Of a DNA stretch of 64,000 bases, positions 38,423 through 47,678 are shown piece by piece. The notes beneath the pieces were generated by a model. It did not search any database and had not been told where the DNA came from. It saw nothing but the letters and a program-made list of their open reading frames with translations. The first letter of the stretch is position 1. The number at the start of each line of letters is the position of its first letter. The stretch spans positions 1-64,000 of the forward strand of contig NZ_JACIDK010000006.1 of NCBI RefSeq assembly GCF_014196295.1. Direction: 5' to 3'. Both the position numbers and the translations under genes were made by a program. This DNA comes from Phenylobacterium haematophilum (GTDB lineage: Bacteria; Pseudomonadota; Alphaproteobacteria; Caulobacterales; Caulobacteraceae).

Positions 38423-40399
38423 CTAGGCGGCGCCGGGCAGGCTGTCGTCTTCGTTGGGCCGCAGGTTTTCGATCGACTGCGGCGCCATGTATTCGTCGGC
38501 GTCGATCGCCTCCGGCGGGGCGGCGTTGGCCGGCGAGGCGATCGGCGTGATCGCCTGATGCGGCGCGGGCGCGGCCTTCACCGGCCTGACCCCCTTCCAG
38601 TCGATCGTCGCCGTGCCAGGCAAGTCCGCCTGACCGCGCGCCTGGCGGACCTTGGCCGGCACGCCATGGAAATAGTCGCCGGTTCGGTCCTGGAAGAAGG
38701 GCTCCTCGTAGTAGCGGATCTTGTCGGCGAGGATCGGCTTGCAGTTGTTGACGAACAGGAACTGTTTGCGGTCGTCGAGGCCGCGGACGTCCTCCTCGGA
38801 GAGGATGTAGCGCTGCTGCTCCGACTGGGACGTCGAGCGATGCGCCCGGCCGAACAGCGTGCGCGGATCGCTGAAGCTCTCGCGCATTTCCAGCGCCTTG
38901 CCGGCGCGTCGCACCACCTTCTCGATACTGGTCGGCTCCGACGTCGCGAAGGCCGCCGTGATATGCATGTTGTCGAACAAGGGCGTGCGATCGCCGTACT
39001 TCGAGAACACGTCGTTGAAGCTCTGGCAGATCAGGTGGGCGGTGATGCCGTAGCCGGCCATCTCGCCCATGGCGTTCTCTAGGAACGGCAGGCTGCCGAG
39101 CTTGGGGAACTCGTCGAGCATCAGCAGCAGGCGGTGCCGCTTGGCGCGGCCGCGGCTATCGACGTGTTCGCTCTCCATCAGGCTGTTGATCGTCTGGCGC
39201 GTGAACACCCGCACCAGGAACGCCAGCCGGTCGGCGTGGGCCTGTGGGGTGATCATGTAGAAGCTCACCGGCGCCGTCGAACACACCAGGTCGCCGATCG
39301 AGAAGTCCGACCAGCTGGTGGCGTATTCGACCAGAGGATCGGCCCAGAGCGACAGTGACGCCCGGCAGGTGGCCAGCACGCTCGACTTCACCCGCTCGTC
39401 GAGATTGGCCAGCGCCGTGGCGCCCAGCAGCACCTCCGGATGCACCTCGGCGATCGGCTCCCCATCCGCGCCGCGCGCCGTGCCGCCCGGCGCGTGGTAG
39501 TCCGGGCGATGGCGATGCAACGTGTGCTGCATGGCGTGCAGGGTCGGCTCGATATTGATCAGCAGCCGCCGCACCTGGGCCAGGTTCTTGCGCTCGTCCG
39601 GCTCGCTGTAGAGCACATGCAGGATCACCGCGGTGAAGAAGTCCGTGGCGCTCTGGTCCCAAAAGTTCAGATCGCCGGCCTTGCGCCCCAGCGGGTCGAC
39701 CAGGATCCCGACCACGTTCTGGATGTCGGCGATCTCCATCGGCCCCTTGCGGACCTCGAACAGCGGGTTCCAACGCACGGTGTTGGGGTCGGTCGGCGCG
39801 AAGTAGAAGACGTGGCTGAAGGTCTTCCGATGGTCGGCCGTAATGTGCCAGAGCTCGCCTTTGCGGTCGTAGATGAAGGCGCTTTCCGGCCAAGACACCA
39901 GCGTCGGGACGACGTGCCCGGCCCCCTTCCCACTACGCGAGGCGCCGACGATGATGGCGTGCTCGATGCCGCGATAGGCGAGGTAGCGATCACCGAACCG
40001 GCCCAGCACGCGGCCGCTGAGCTGCTTGCCGCTCTGGATCAGCTTGGCCCGCTCGACGTCGATCATTGTCGCCCACGCCCCCTTGCCGAACTTCGGCGGC
40101 GAGCGGCGCAGGCGGCGACTCAAACCGATGGCCGCCATCGCCGGGATGAACAGGATCGCGAGCGGCAGGAAAGCCGCCATTTCGAAGGCGTCGGGATAGG
40201 TCCGGGCATAGTGGCCGTACCAGCCGATGAAGGCCCACGGCGGATAGATCCGCACCGCCCCGACGTCGACGAAACCCGCGCCGAACTCGCGCGGATAGTG
40301 GAAGACATGGGCGACATATTGCGTCGAGAGCGCCCCGGCCAGCAGCAGCAGGACCGCGGTCAGCGGAAGCAGGATGCGCGCCTTCTGGGTCTTGGTCAT
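38423..40399 (-). CDS. traG: Type IV coupling protein TraG/VirD4
   Basis: 658 residues. Inner-membrane ATPase that brings the relaxase-DNA complex to the T4SS. Two N-terminal membrane segments (about 8-30 and 75-95), Walker A GASRSGKGAGHV, Walker B LLLMLDEFPKLGSLPFLENA and the downstream GYGITAHLICQS block are present. The C-terminus has a proline/alanine-rich tail. It is 13 bp from the relaxase stop and 23 bp from trbB, so relaxase-traG-trbB form an operon. Confidence 0.92.
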   Translation of the reverse strand: MTKTQKARILLPLTAVLLLLAGALSTQYVAHVFHYPREFGAGFVDVGAVRIYPPWAFIGWYGHYARTYPDAFEMAAFLPLAILFIPAMAAIGLSRRLRRSPPKFGKGAWATMIDVERAKLIQSGKQLSGRVLGRFGDRYLAYRGIEHAIIVGASRSGKGAGHVVPTLVSWPESAFIYDRKGELWHITADHRKTFSHVFYFAPTDPNTVRWNPLFEVRKGPMEIADIQNVVGILVDPLGRKAGDLNFWDQSATDFFTAVILHVLYSEPDERKNLAQVRRLLINIEPTLHAMQHTLHRHRPDYHAPGGTARGADGEPIAEVHPEVLLGATALANLDERVKSSVLATCRASLSLWADPLVEYATSWSDFSIGDLVCSTAPVSFYMITPQAHADRLAFLVRVFTRQTINSLMESEHVDSRGRAKRHRLLLMLDEFPKLGSLPFLENAMGEMAGYGITAHLICQSFNDVFSKYGDRTPLFDNMHITAAFATSEPTSIEKVVRRAGKALEMRESFSDPRTLFGRAHRSTSQSEQQRYILSEEDVRGLDDRKQFLFVNNCKPILADKIRYYEEPFFQDRTGDYFHGVPAKVRQARGQADLPGTATIDWKGVRPVKAAPAPHQAITPIASPANAAPPEAIDADEYMAPQSIENLRPNEDDSLPGAA

Positions 40400-40412
40400 G
40401 CCGCTCGCTCCT

Positions 40413-41909
40413 TTACCGCCCGGGGAACAGGTTGCGGCCGATCGAGCGCCCCTGCCCTCGGTTCAGCCGCTCCACCGCTAGCTGCCGCGCCTGGGCCGGA
40501 TAAGCCTGGATCGCCGCCCGCGCGGGCGCGCCGACGTCGCGCACGAACCGCGTCGCATCGGGCGAGGTGCGCGGCACACTCAACGCCGCCTGACCGAGCT
40601 CATGGGCCACCCGCAGGTCGTTATAGGTGCGCGTCGCGCTGACGATCCGCTTGTCCATCCGCTTGATCTTGCGCTCCAGGGTCCGGCGCTGGCGGGCCAC
40701 CTCGGCGGCGGCCGTAACGCCGGGCTGACGTCGCGCCGCGATGAACGCCTGGCCGGCCTCCGAACGTGCCCAGGCCTGCCGGACTTGCAGGGCGGCATCG
40801 TGCCGCCGGACCTCCGCCCGGGCCCGCGCCAGGGCGTTCAGTTCGGCATGTTTCGCCCAGATCATCCGCGCCGGATTGCGCACCCACTGGACCAGATTCA
40901 GGCGCTTCTCGCGGGCTTTTTTGACCCGCTGCTCGGTGTGCTGCAGACGCGCCCGCGCGCTCTTCAAAGCGACCGCCGCCTCCGCCGTCAGCTCGCGTTC
41001 GACCTGCCGTTCGGTCAGCACCTTGGGGGCCGCCAAGGCGTCGCGATCACGCACCCATTGATCGCGCTGGGCCACCAGATCGTCGCGGACTTTCGCGGCG
41101 TCGGCGACGAGCTTCGGCACCGGCACAAGGATGATCGGCTCGCGTGCGGCGAGCTTGTCGATGGTCTCCTCCAGCGCCACATGGACCTCCCGAACCTTCC
41201 GGTTGCGGGCGCGCACATCGCGATTCTGCTCGCCCCGATCGGATGCGATGTTCTTGCGCTCCAGCGCCGTCGCCGTTGGGCCCATATGCACCGTCGGCGT
41301 CCGGTCAACGCCGCGCTCGGCCAGGCTCAGATGGGAGACCTGCGGCGCGTCGGGGCCCAGGCGTCGACGTAGGTGTTCGTTCTGGATCTTGGCCCATCCG
41401 GCGCGCCATTCGCGGACCTGCTCGGGCGTGCGCCAGCTGCGGTCCTTCAGCCCGAAACCCTTCGGCCCCACCCGCCGTGTCGTCACCAGGATATGGGCGT
41501 GGAAATTGCGCTGGTCCCCCTCCTTGCCCGGCCGGTGCATGGCGACGTCGGCGATCATGCCCTTGGCCACCAGGTGCTCCTGCACGAAGGCCCGCACCAG
41601 CTCGCGCCGCTGCTCGAAATCGAGCTCGTGCGGCAGGGCCACCAAGAGCTCCCGGGCTGGCACCCCGTCCCGCCGGGTCTCCGCCGCCTCCGCCGCGTTC
41701 CACAACCGCTCGCGGTCCTGCAGCGCCGCCGGCGCGGCATCGGGCGCCATGATCTCGGCGTGCTCGATGCCGTCCTTGTTGGCGAAATCGAACTCCATCG
41801 CCAGCCGCTCGTCCACCAGCGCCGCGCCCGACCGATAGGCCGCGGCCGCCACGGCCGACCGGCCGGCGGCTCTCTGAATGGTCTGCACCTGGCACAGGAA
41901 TGACGCCAC
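40413..41909 (-). CDS. MobA/MobL-type relaxase with coiled-coil tail
   Basis: A GTG at 41909 starts the conserved sequence ASFLCQVQTIQRAAGRSAVA followed by AAAYRSG, the MobA/MobL N-terminus with the candidate catalytic Tyr. The metal-binding histidines are in DVAMHRPGKEGDQRNFHAHI. After about residue 270 the protein is a charged coiled coil, without the helicase domain of Ti-type TraA. 498 residues. It would nick oriT and pilot the strand. Earlier in-frame starts (to 42155) lack family sequence. Confidence 0.85.
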   Translation of the reverse strand: MASFLCQVQTIQRAAGRSAVAAAAYRSGAALVDERLAMEFDFANKDGIEHAEIMAPDAAPAALQDRERLWNAAEAAETRRDGVPARELLVALPHELDFEQRRELVRAFVQEHLVAKGMIADVAMHRPGKEGDQRNFHAHILVTTRRVGPKGFGLKDRSWRTPEQVREWRAGWAKIQNEHLRRRLGPDAPQVSHLSLAERGVDRTPTVHMGPTATALERKNIASDRGEQNRDVRARNRKVREVHVALEETIDKLAAREPIILVPVPKLVADAAKVRDDLVAQRDQWVRDRDALAAPKVLTERQVERELTAEAAVALKSARARLQHTEQRVKKAREKRLNLVQWVRNPARMIWAKHAELNALARARAEVRRHDAALQVRQAWARSEAGQAFIAARRQPGVTAAAEVARQRRTLERKIKRMDKRIVSATRTYNDLRVAHELGQAALSVPRTSPDATRFVRDVGAPARAAIQAYPAQARQLAVERLNRGQGRSIGRNLFPGR

Positions 41910-42169
41910 GCCGCACTCTCTTCGGGCCGGCTTGGCCGGCGGATCGCTAAGGGCCCTGGCCCTTGGCTCAAACCCCAGGCCGTCACCGGCCGCAGCGGGG
42001 GTTGAGGGTGTCGGGCGGAGCCTGACCGCATCCGTCGGTGGGCGTAGCCCAACCGATGGGTATATGCGCCATTGTCCACAAACTGCTCTGCCGACCACTA
42101 TCGACCATCCCGCCGCATTTTGGTAGAGGCAGCCCATCACGTTCTTTTTTTCCACGGATGGTGCGTGTC
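41910..42169. other. Candidate oriT region between relaxase and traD-like genes
   Basis: 260 bp between divergent mobilisation genes, the usual oriT location. It contains an imperfect inverted repeat at 42032-42059 (CCGTCGGTGGGC - GTA - GCCCAACCGATGG), a GGGCCC-rich repeat near 41951-41962, and an AT-richer stretch after 42100. The nic site cannot be assigned by eye. Part of the repeat also resembles scattered genomic palindromes, so the oriT call is inference. Confidence 0.4.
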
Positions 42170-42856
42170 ATGGCGACCGTCGATAAACGCCGCCGCAATG
42201 CCCGCCGCTCTAAATACCGGCCCCGCACCGAGGCCCAGAAGCAGCGCCGCAAGGAACTCTGGACCGCCCGCGAAGCCGACCGTAAGGCTGGTCGCCGGCT
42301 TTCAGAGGAAGACGCCCTCACCCTACGCCTCGAGGAACTCGAGGCGGCGCTGCGGGACCAGGGCCACGTCGGCATCCACAACCGCCGCCACGTCACGCCG
42401 CTCGACGAGATCGACGACGACGTCCAGCGCTTCGCCGTCCTCAAGGCCCGGGTCGAACGTCTTGAGGCGCTCTGGGCGATCAATCAGCGCAAGCGCGAGA
42501 CCCGCGGCAAGATCATCATCGGCGGCGCGCTTCTGGCCGAAGCGGCCGACTTCGAGGTCGAGGATCGCGACGAGCTCATGGAGCGGCTGGTCGACATCTT
42601 GGACCGGCGTGTGGACCGCGTGCGGGACCGCCTGACCGTCCGTGAATTGCTCGGCAATCCGCCCCTCGCCCTGCGGCCTGGCGGCGACCTCGAGGAGGAT
42701 GCCGAGACCGCGCTGGCCGCCGCAGGCGAACAGCTCCCCGACTTCGACGCCATGGCGCGGTCGGCGCTGGCGGAGAGCGAGGACGAGGCCGCCGAGTGGG
42801 ACGGGAATGACGCGGCGGAGGCCGAGATGGAAGAAGCCCACAGCGACCCGTCCTAA
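42170..42856 (+). CDS. TraD/TraC-like mobilisation accessory protein
   Basis: 228 residues from ATG 42170 (an in-frame ATG at 42158 is possible). A very basic N-terminus (RRRNARRSKYRPRTEAQKQR) leads to a helical region and the segment RETRGKIIIGGALLAEAADF, which resembles the core of small TraD/TraC DNA-processing proteins. The C-terminus is strongly acidic. It is divergent from the relaxase across the candidate oriT, as expected for an auxiliary relaxosome protein. It is longer than a typical TraD. Confidence 0.6.
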   Translation: MATVDKRRRNARRSKYRPRTEAQKQRRKELWTAREADRKAGRRLSEEDALTLRLEELEAALRDQGHVGIHNRRHVTPLDEIDDDVQRFAVLKARVERLEALWAINQRKRETRGKIIIGGALLAEAADFEVEDRDELMERLVDILDRRVDRVRDRLTVRELLGNPPLALRPGGDLEEDAETALAAAGEQLPDFDAMARSALAESEDEAAEWDGNDAAEAEMEEAHSDPS

Positions 42857-43710
42857 CGCCCGCGATCGCTCTCGCGACCATCCGGCAGGACGAACATCCC
42901 CCGCAGCGGATCGGCCGCCGAAGCGGGGGCGCGGGCGGCTTCGGGCGCGGGCTCCACGCGGAGCACCACGGGCCCTGCGAACGGATCGGATCGCGCGTTC
43001 GACACCAGCTCAGAGCGGTCCGACGCCCGGTTCTCCCCGACGAAAATGGTCATCGGTGGAGGGCTGGAGGACGGCGCCGCTGTCGCCTGTCGGGCGCCGC
43101 CGCCCCCTCCCCCGCTCCGCCGGGCCTCGACATAGAAGCTATGGTCGCCGATGCGCGCCGAGCGGGCCGCGCCCCCGAAATCCGTGAGGCCTGGGGACAC
43201 CGTGCCGGCGGCCTCGCGCGCGGCGACAACGGACGCATTCTGGAAGAACCGCGCGCCGTTGGTGAGGTCGGGGAGCCGGCCCTCCAGGGCGAGGTTGAGA
43301 ATGGTGTCGATCCGCGCTCGCTCGGCGTCGGACACCGGCCGCAGGTTGCGCCAGGACCCACCGGCGCGCATCACCGGCTCGAACTGGCCGCGGGCGTTGA
43401 CCACGGCCTCGACCGTCGCGCCCCAGCGCCCGTCCTGGAGCCGGTTGAGGATCGTGTAGACGACGCCAGCCAGCCCCGAGTCGCCCTGGTTGCCGGCCTC
43501 GGCATAGGCGACGCGGGCGATGGCCTCTCGCGCCGTCCCAGAGGCCAAGGCGGCCGCGAGCGGCGCCCCGCCGCGCGCCGGATCGGCCGCCGCAGATCGA
43601 GGCGCGCTGAGCGCCACGGCGGGTGGACAGGTGACGCCCGCGGGCAAGGGTTGGGCGGTCGCGCCACGGGCCAACAAGGCGCAGAGACCGGCGAGGGCGG
43701 CGGGATCCAT
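42853..43710 (-). CDS. Cell-wall hydrolase (SleB/Hydrolase_2 family), conjugation-associated
   Basis: 285 residues. A signal-like N-terminus precedes the hydrolase domain: EAIARVAYAEAGNQGDSGLA, VVYTILNRLQDGRWG, FEPVM... GARFFQNASVV... DFGGAARSARIGDHSFYV. Such enzymes cut peptidoglycan, probably to let the T4SS pass the wall. The last 100 residues are low-complexity. The start overlaps the TraF gene stop (ATGA), and the 3' end overlaps the traD-like gene by 4 bp. Confidence 0.82.
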   Translation of the reverse strand: MDPAALAGLCALLARGATAQPLPAGVTCPPAVALSAPRSAAADPARGGAPLAAALASGTAREAIARVAYAEAGNQGDSGLAGVVYTILNRLQDGRWGATVEAVVNARGQFEPVMRAGGSWRNLRPVSDAERARIDTILNLALEGRLPDLTNGARFFQNASVVAAREAAGTVSPGLTDFGGAARSARIGDHSFYVEARRSGGGGGGARQATAAPSSSPPPMTIFVGENRASDRSELVSNARSDPFAGPVVLRVEPAPEAARAPASAADPLRGMFVLPDGRESDRGR

Positions 43711-44246
43711 CAGCGGGCTCCAGAGGCCGTCTGGGCGGCCGCGAGGGGTCGATAGACCCCGAGCACCCGCTCGCCTCGGATCGGCCCGTAGTAGCGGCTA
43801 TCGAAGCTGTTGGGGATGCGGTCGGAGTAAACGAAATATTCGGCCGCCTGCAGGCGCCGGCACCCGTTCCATTGCGGCAAGGCGCGGCCGCGCGGATCGC
43901 GCGCATAGACGGGGGCGACCGGTCGGCCGTTGATGGCCAGCACGCCGTCCCGCGCGCACACCAGGTCGCCTTCGACCGCGGCGATCTGCTTCAGGATCGG
44001 CACGCGCCGCAGATAGGCCATCCGGCCGTCGGCGTAGGGGAAAGCGGCGGCCGGCGCCTGGAAGGCGATGAGGCGGCCGATCGCCGGGCGCGTCAGCGTG
44101 CGGGTGTAGATACCCAGCGGCTCACTGTCGGTCCGATTCCACAGCACCCACGGGCCGCCCAGGCTGGCTGCGCCGAGCAGGGCCGTGGCGCCGAGCGCGC
44201 CCAGCGCGAATACGGGTGACAGGGGACGCGAGAGCACGAGGGGCAT
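43710..44246 (-). CDS. traF: TraF-like S26 signal peptidase of conjugation systems
   Basis: 178 residues. One membrane segment (about 10-32), catalytic Ser in SEPLGIYTR, catalytic Lys in RVPILKQIAAVEGD, and the conserved YFVYSDRIPNSFDSRYYGPI region. TraF matures the pilin TrbC, which is absent from the window. Coupled to the hydrolase gene. Confidence 0.88.
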   Translation of the reverse strand: MPLVLSRPLSPVFALGALGATALLGAASLGGPWVLWNRTDSEPLGIYTRTLTRPAIGRLIAFQAPAAAFPYADGRMAYLRRVPILKQIAAVEGDLVCARDGVLAINGRPVAPVYARDPRGRALPQWNGCRRLQAAEYFVYSDRIPNSFDSRYYGPIRGERVLGVYRPLAAAQTASGAR

Positions 44247-44444
44247 GCGGAATTCCGACCTTCGCCGCGCAAGGACGATCGCCCCTCTGATCGCCCGTCA
44301 CGACCCTTTTAGGGTATTTTCGCCCGTCGGGCGAGGGGGTCGGCGGCGAAAGCGCTGGCGCGCGGGCCAGGCATCGATATGCCGAGGTTTCATCCGAGCG
44401 GCGGCATCGACGAGGCTCGGTTCGATCCCTACGTCGGCGCGCCG

Positions 44445-45236
44445 TCAGGCGCCTTCGAATCCAGGATCGACCACGGCGGCCGGCAGGATGACATTCCAAC
44501 CGCGGGCCGGTCGTCCCTCCCCGGCCACAGCGCCCAGGGCGTAACGGGTTTGTCGCGGCGCCAGGGTGCGGATGGCCTCCAGCGCCGCCCCCGGAATCTG
44601 AAGACTGGCCCGCCGCTGGGTCAGCCACCAGCCGGCGGCGCCGGCTGCCGTGGCGTTGCCCAGCGCCTTCAAGTGTTGACCGACCTTGTACCCGTCGAGG
44701 CGACCGATCAGGGCGAGGCTGTTCATCAGTTCTTCCGCACCGCCCGCCAGGTCGGGCCGGTCGAACAAATCGGCCACCGTGCGTTCCAGCGTCGTAACCG
44801 GAACGCTCTGGCCGACCCGGTCGAGGACGGTGACGCTGTCGGGTCCGACCGGGGCGGCGGGCCGGACGAACCGGCAGATGAAGTCCGAGGTTTCGAGCGC
44901 GCCGGGTTCGCCGGGCGCGATCGCCTGGACGTCGAAGGCGGCGGTATAGGCGCAGCCATGCGCTTCAAGGGCCGAGTGGTAACCGATCACCGCCTCCGGC
45001 CGTAGCCGCGAGGCGACCAGAAGACGGTCGACCCACCAGGTCTTGGGATCGGCGTGCTTGGGGACCGAGGCGTAGACGCCTCGGGCCAACCGCTTGATGT
45101 TGCCGGCGCGCATGTGCTGGGCCAGCATCGCGGTCACGGTCTTGTCCTGCGAGCGCCGACCGACGGCGCGCGCATACTCCGCTCGGCGAAACACCGGGAT
45201 GGCGCTGAAGAAGGGCGCGGAGAGATTGCGGGGCAT
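44445..45236 (-). CDS. AbiEi-like antitoxin/transcriptional regulator without adjacent toxin
   Basis: The start at 45236 gives MPRNLSAPFFSAIPVFRRAE. 263 residues with an N-terminal winged-helix-like segment (AMLAQHMRAGNIKRLARGVY) and the AbiEi core (VASRLRPEAVIGYHSALEAH; VPVTTLERTVADLFDRPDL; RASLQIPGAALEAI). No nucleotidyltransferase toxin is next to it; the only one is at 49 kb with its own AbiEi. A 9-7-9 inverted repeat upstream suggests autoregulation. It may be an orphan antitoxin or regulator. Confidence 0.72.
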   Translation of the reverse strand: MPRNLSAPFFSAIPVFRRAEYARAVGRRSQDKTVTAMLAQHMRAGNIKRLARGVYASVPKHADPKTWWVDRLLVASRLRPEAVIGYHSALEAHGCAYTAAFDVQAIAPGEPGALETSDFICRFVRPAAPVGPDSVTVLDRVGQSVPVTTLERTVADLFDRPDLAGGAEELMNSLALIGRLDGYKVGQHLKALGNATAAGAAGWWLTQRRASLQIPGAALEAIRTLAPRQTRYALGAVAGEGRPARGWNVILPAAVVDPGFEGA

Positions 45237-45256
45237 GGCGCGCAATAGGATCGTTG

Positions 45257-45281
45257 AAAGCGATAGGTAAAATATCGCTTT
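45257..45281 (-). promoter_or_regulatory. Inverted repeat operator of the orphan AbiEi gene
   Basis: AAAGCGATA - 7 nt - TATCGCTTT, a perfect 9-bp inverted repeat 20 bp upstream of the start. AbiEi antitoxins are known to repress by binding inverted repeats. Confidence 0.6.
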
Positions 45282-45365
45282 CCTTGCATAAGCCAAACAA
45301 TTCGCCGTCGCGCGGCGACAGAACAGCCCGTTCAGGGCCGGGCTTCACTTCGGCGGATTTTGGCG

Positions 45366-45382
45366 GGTCACTGATCCCCCGA
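45366..45382 (+). repeat. Isolated iteron copy
   Basis: GGTCACTGATCCCCCGA matches the four iterons at 47.9 kb with at most one or two changes. It lies just downstream of parB (minus strand), about 2.5 kb from the main array and 15 bp from a second backbone palindrome. Confidence 0.7.
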
Positions 45383-45396
45383 ACCCCGCGTTAACG

Positions 45397-45414
45397 ACTT
45401 GCCAACTGGCAAGT
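45397..45414 (+). repeat. Near-palindrome, candidate ParB/centromere site
   Basis: ACTTGCCAACTGGCAAGT differs from the perfect palindrome at 49001-49018 only at a central base. It sits one base upstream of the parB stop side. Together the two sites bracket the parB-parA-rep block. Confidence 0.5.
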
Positions 45415-46464
45415 TCATTTGCCGGGGCGCAGATCCGAGAGCGCCGCTGCGAAGGCCTTGTGGAAGTCCGCATTGGTGGCGTTGGCGTCCAGGGACAGCT
45501 CGATCACGGCCCGCTTCGCGCTCTTGGGAATGAGGCTGAAGAGCCGGGCGCCAGCGTCTGAGGAATGGATCTTCGGGCCCGCCTTCGCTCGCGACGCAGT
45601 CGCCTTCCCAGCGCCAGCCGCCTTTAGGCGCTCGATCACCTTCGCCGCCTCGATCACCGGCTCGCCTGCCTTGGCGCGTGCGCCCTGCTCGGCGCTCAAC
45701 GTCTTGGCGGCCGCCATCACCTTGGGCCGCGCCTGGTCGTCGTTCAGCAGCGGCTTGATGGTGCGGGCGTGGTTCTCGCGGATCTGCCGGATGTCACCGA
45801 ACGCCTCGACGACCGCAGCCGGCAACTTGGCCAGCTCGAGGAAGCGCGAGAGCCATTGCTCCGACACCTCCATTCGCTCGGCCATCCGGCGCGCGACCCC
45901 CCCATAGTAGTCCTCCACCGCAGTTCGATAGTCCAAGGCCCGCTCATAGTCGGAGATGTCGTCCCGCGCCCGGTTCTCGACGTCCGACAGCCGGAAGGCG
46001 GCCTCGTCATCGAGGTCACGAACCTCGATCAGGAACTTGATCGGACGGTGCTCCACCGTCCGCAGGAAGCTCACCGACCAATGGCGTCGCGCACCGCAGA
46101 TGACCTCGAAGTCGATGTTTGGGTCGTCGCTGACTGCCCGGACGATGGCCGGAAACTCCTGCTCGCCCTGCGAGCGGAGACCCTCCAAGAGATCGGCGCA
46201 GGACGCCTCGCTGAGCAGGTCGTAGCGACGGTTGTGCCGGCTCCACATGCGGCAGCGCGCCGGATCCACGAGGTGAAGGGTCTTCTCCCTCACATCACCG
46301 GAGGTCACGCGCGAGAGGCCGCTCAAGCGCGTGTTGAGGCGATCCGGCGGCCGGGTCGCCGGCGGCGCAGTCGCCTCCTGAACCTTCGGGGTTTCCGTGA
46401 CCGGCGCACGGTCGCCGACCAGGCCGGACAGGATGCTGCGGTTCTTGTTCGCGGTCGTCGCCAT
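45415..46464 (-). CDS. parB: ParB/RepB-family partition protein
   Basis: 349 residues. The ParB N-domain is visible: LHLVDPARCRMWSRHNRRYD, then IVRAVSDDPNIDFEVICGAR followed by RHW, and an HTH region (YGGVARRMAERMEVSEQWLS; FLELAKLPAAVVEAFGDI). The C-terminus has an Ala/Lys linker and a small dimer domain. A GGGGAGGGG ribosome-binding site precedes the ATG. It is 11 bp downstream of parA. It would bind a centromere, possibly the ACTTGCCAA palindromes. Confidence 0.9.
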   Translation of the reverse strand: MATTANKNRSILSGLVGDRAPVTETPKVQEATAPPATRPPDRLNTRLSGLSRVTSGDVREKTLHLVDPARCRMWSRHNRRYDLLSEASCADLLEGLRSQGEQEFPAIVRAVSDDPNIDFEVICGARRHWSVSFLRTVEHRPIKFLIEVRDLDDEAAFRLSDVENRARDDISDYERALDYRTAVEDYYGGVARRMAERMEVSEQWLSRFLELAKLPAAVVEAFGDIRQIRENHARTIKPLLNDDQARPKVMAAAKTLSAEQGARAKAGEPVIEAAKVIERLKAAGAGKATASRAKAGPKIHSSDAGARLFSLIPKSAKRAVIELSLDANATNADFHKAFAAALSDLRPGK

Positions 46465-46475
46465 GGTCCCCTCCC

Positions 46476-47678
46476 CTACGCCACACCCTGCTGCCGCAAG
46501 GCCGCCCGGTGGCTGGGCCAGCAGCGGCGGATGAGCAGCTCCACCTCGTCATTGAGGAGATCCAGATTGTTGCGGCAGCGCTCGTGGGTCTTGGACCCGC
46601 CGGCCATCTCGTAGACGGTCCGGAGCTGGACGTTGGCGTTGTCGATCTCGGCCGAGTCCAGCAGCGAGGCGCGAAGCATCTCGGCGCCGAAGACCGACTG
46701 CATCATCGCTCGGATCTGCACGTGGGCGCTCTTGTTCTCGTCGACCTTGGTGGCGACCACCTTGACGAAGTTGAAGCTACGCGCCCCGAGCTTGTCGTCC
46801 AGCACCTCGATCGTCTCGACGACCATGCGCAAGAAATGCGCCGTCGAGGCGAAGTCGACGGTCGAGGGCGGAGTGGGGATCAGCAACGCGTTGGCCGCGC
46901 GCAACACCGCGAGCGAGATCATGCCCAGCGCCGGTGGCGGATCGAGCAGGATGACATCGTAGTCCCGCATCAGGTCCTCGACGCCGTGCCGCAGGCGATC
47001 GAAGTCCTTGGGATTGCCACGGACCCGGGCAGCCGCCTCATACTCGGCGTTGTAGAGGCCGAGGTTGGCCGGCAAGAGATCGATCCCCGGCCAGGCGGTA
47101 GGCCTCAGGCCATACCGCAGGTCAGACTGCTCGCCGTGCCGGAAGAACGGCAGCAAGGTCTCCTCGTCGGCGATGTCCGCGTCCGGGTTGAAGCCGAAGA
47201 CCGTGGTCGTGCTGGCCTGACTGTCGCAATCGATCACGGCGACCCGGTAGCCCTTCAGCGCCAGGGACTGGGCGAGATGGCAGACCAAGGTGCTCTTGCC
47301 GACGCCGCCTTTGAAGTTCTGCACGGCCAGCACCAGGGCCGGATCGCTGTCGGCGCGGCGCGGCCGGGTGCCGAACACGTCGCGCATGGCGTTGATGTCG
47401 GCCAGGGTATAACCCTCGCGCCGGTTGGTCGCTGTCATGCGCGGTGCGGGCAGGCGGCCGTCAGCCTCCGCCTGGCGAATCGCCTCCGTGGACCGACCGA
47501 CCATTTCAGCGGCCTTGCCAATGGCGAACCGGACGTCGAGGGTCTTCTGAGCGTCCGGCGCGAACACGGTCGCCCGCAGCCGGTCGAGCACCGCGTGGGC
47601 CCGTTGGTTCAGGCCCTCCATGGTATCGTAGAGGACCGGCGGGTTGCTGGCCCGATCAGCGAGTGCGGCGGTCGCCAT
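46476..47678 (-). CDS. parA: ParA-family partition ATPase
   Basis: The start at 47678 gives 400 residues. The N-terminal 100 residues carry a MerR-like HTH (AIGKAAEMVGRSTEAIRQAE... YTLADINAMRDVFG) typical of large plasmid ParA/RepA types. The deviant Walker A is KGGVGKST, followed by VIDCDSQASTT and LLDPPPALG. It partners parB and moves plasmid copies to daughter cells. The HTH suggests autoregulation. Confidence 0.92.
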   Translation of the reverse strand: MATAALADRASNPPVLYDTMEGLNQRAHAVLDRLRATVFAPDAQKTLDVRFAIGKAAEMVGRSTEAIRQAEADGRLPAPRMTATNRREGYTLADINAMRDVFGTRPRRADSDPALVLAVQNFKGGVGKSTLVCHLAQSLALKGYRVAVIDCDSQASTTTVFGFNPDADIADEETLLPFFRHGEQSDLRYGLRPTAWPGIDLLPANLGLYNAEYEAAARVRGNPKDFDRLRHGVEDLMRDYDVILLDPPPALGMISLAVLRAANALLIPTPPSTVDFASTAHFLRMVVETIEVLDDKLGARSFNFVKVVATKVDENKSAHVQIRAMMQSVFGAEMLRASLLDSAEIDNANVQLRTVYEMAGGSKTHERCRNNLDLLNDEVELLIRRCWPSHRAALRQQGVA

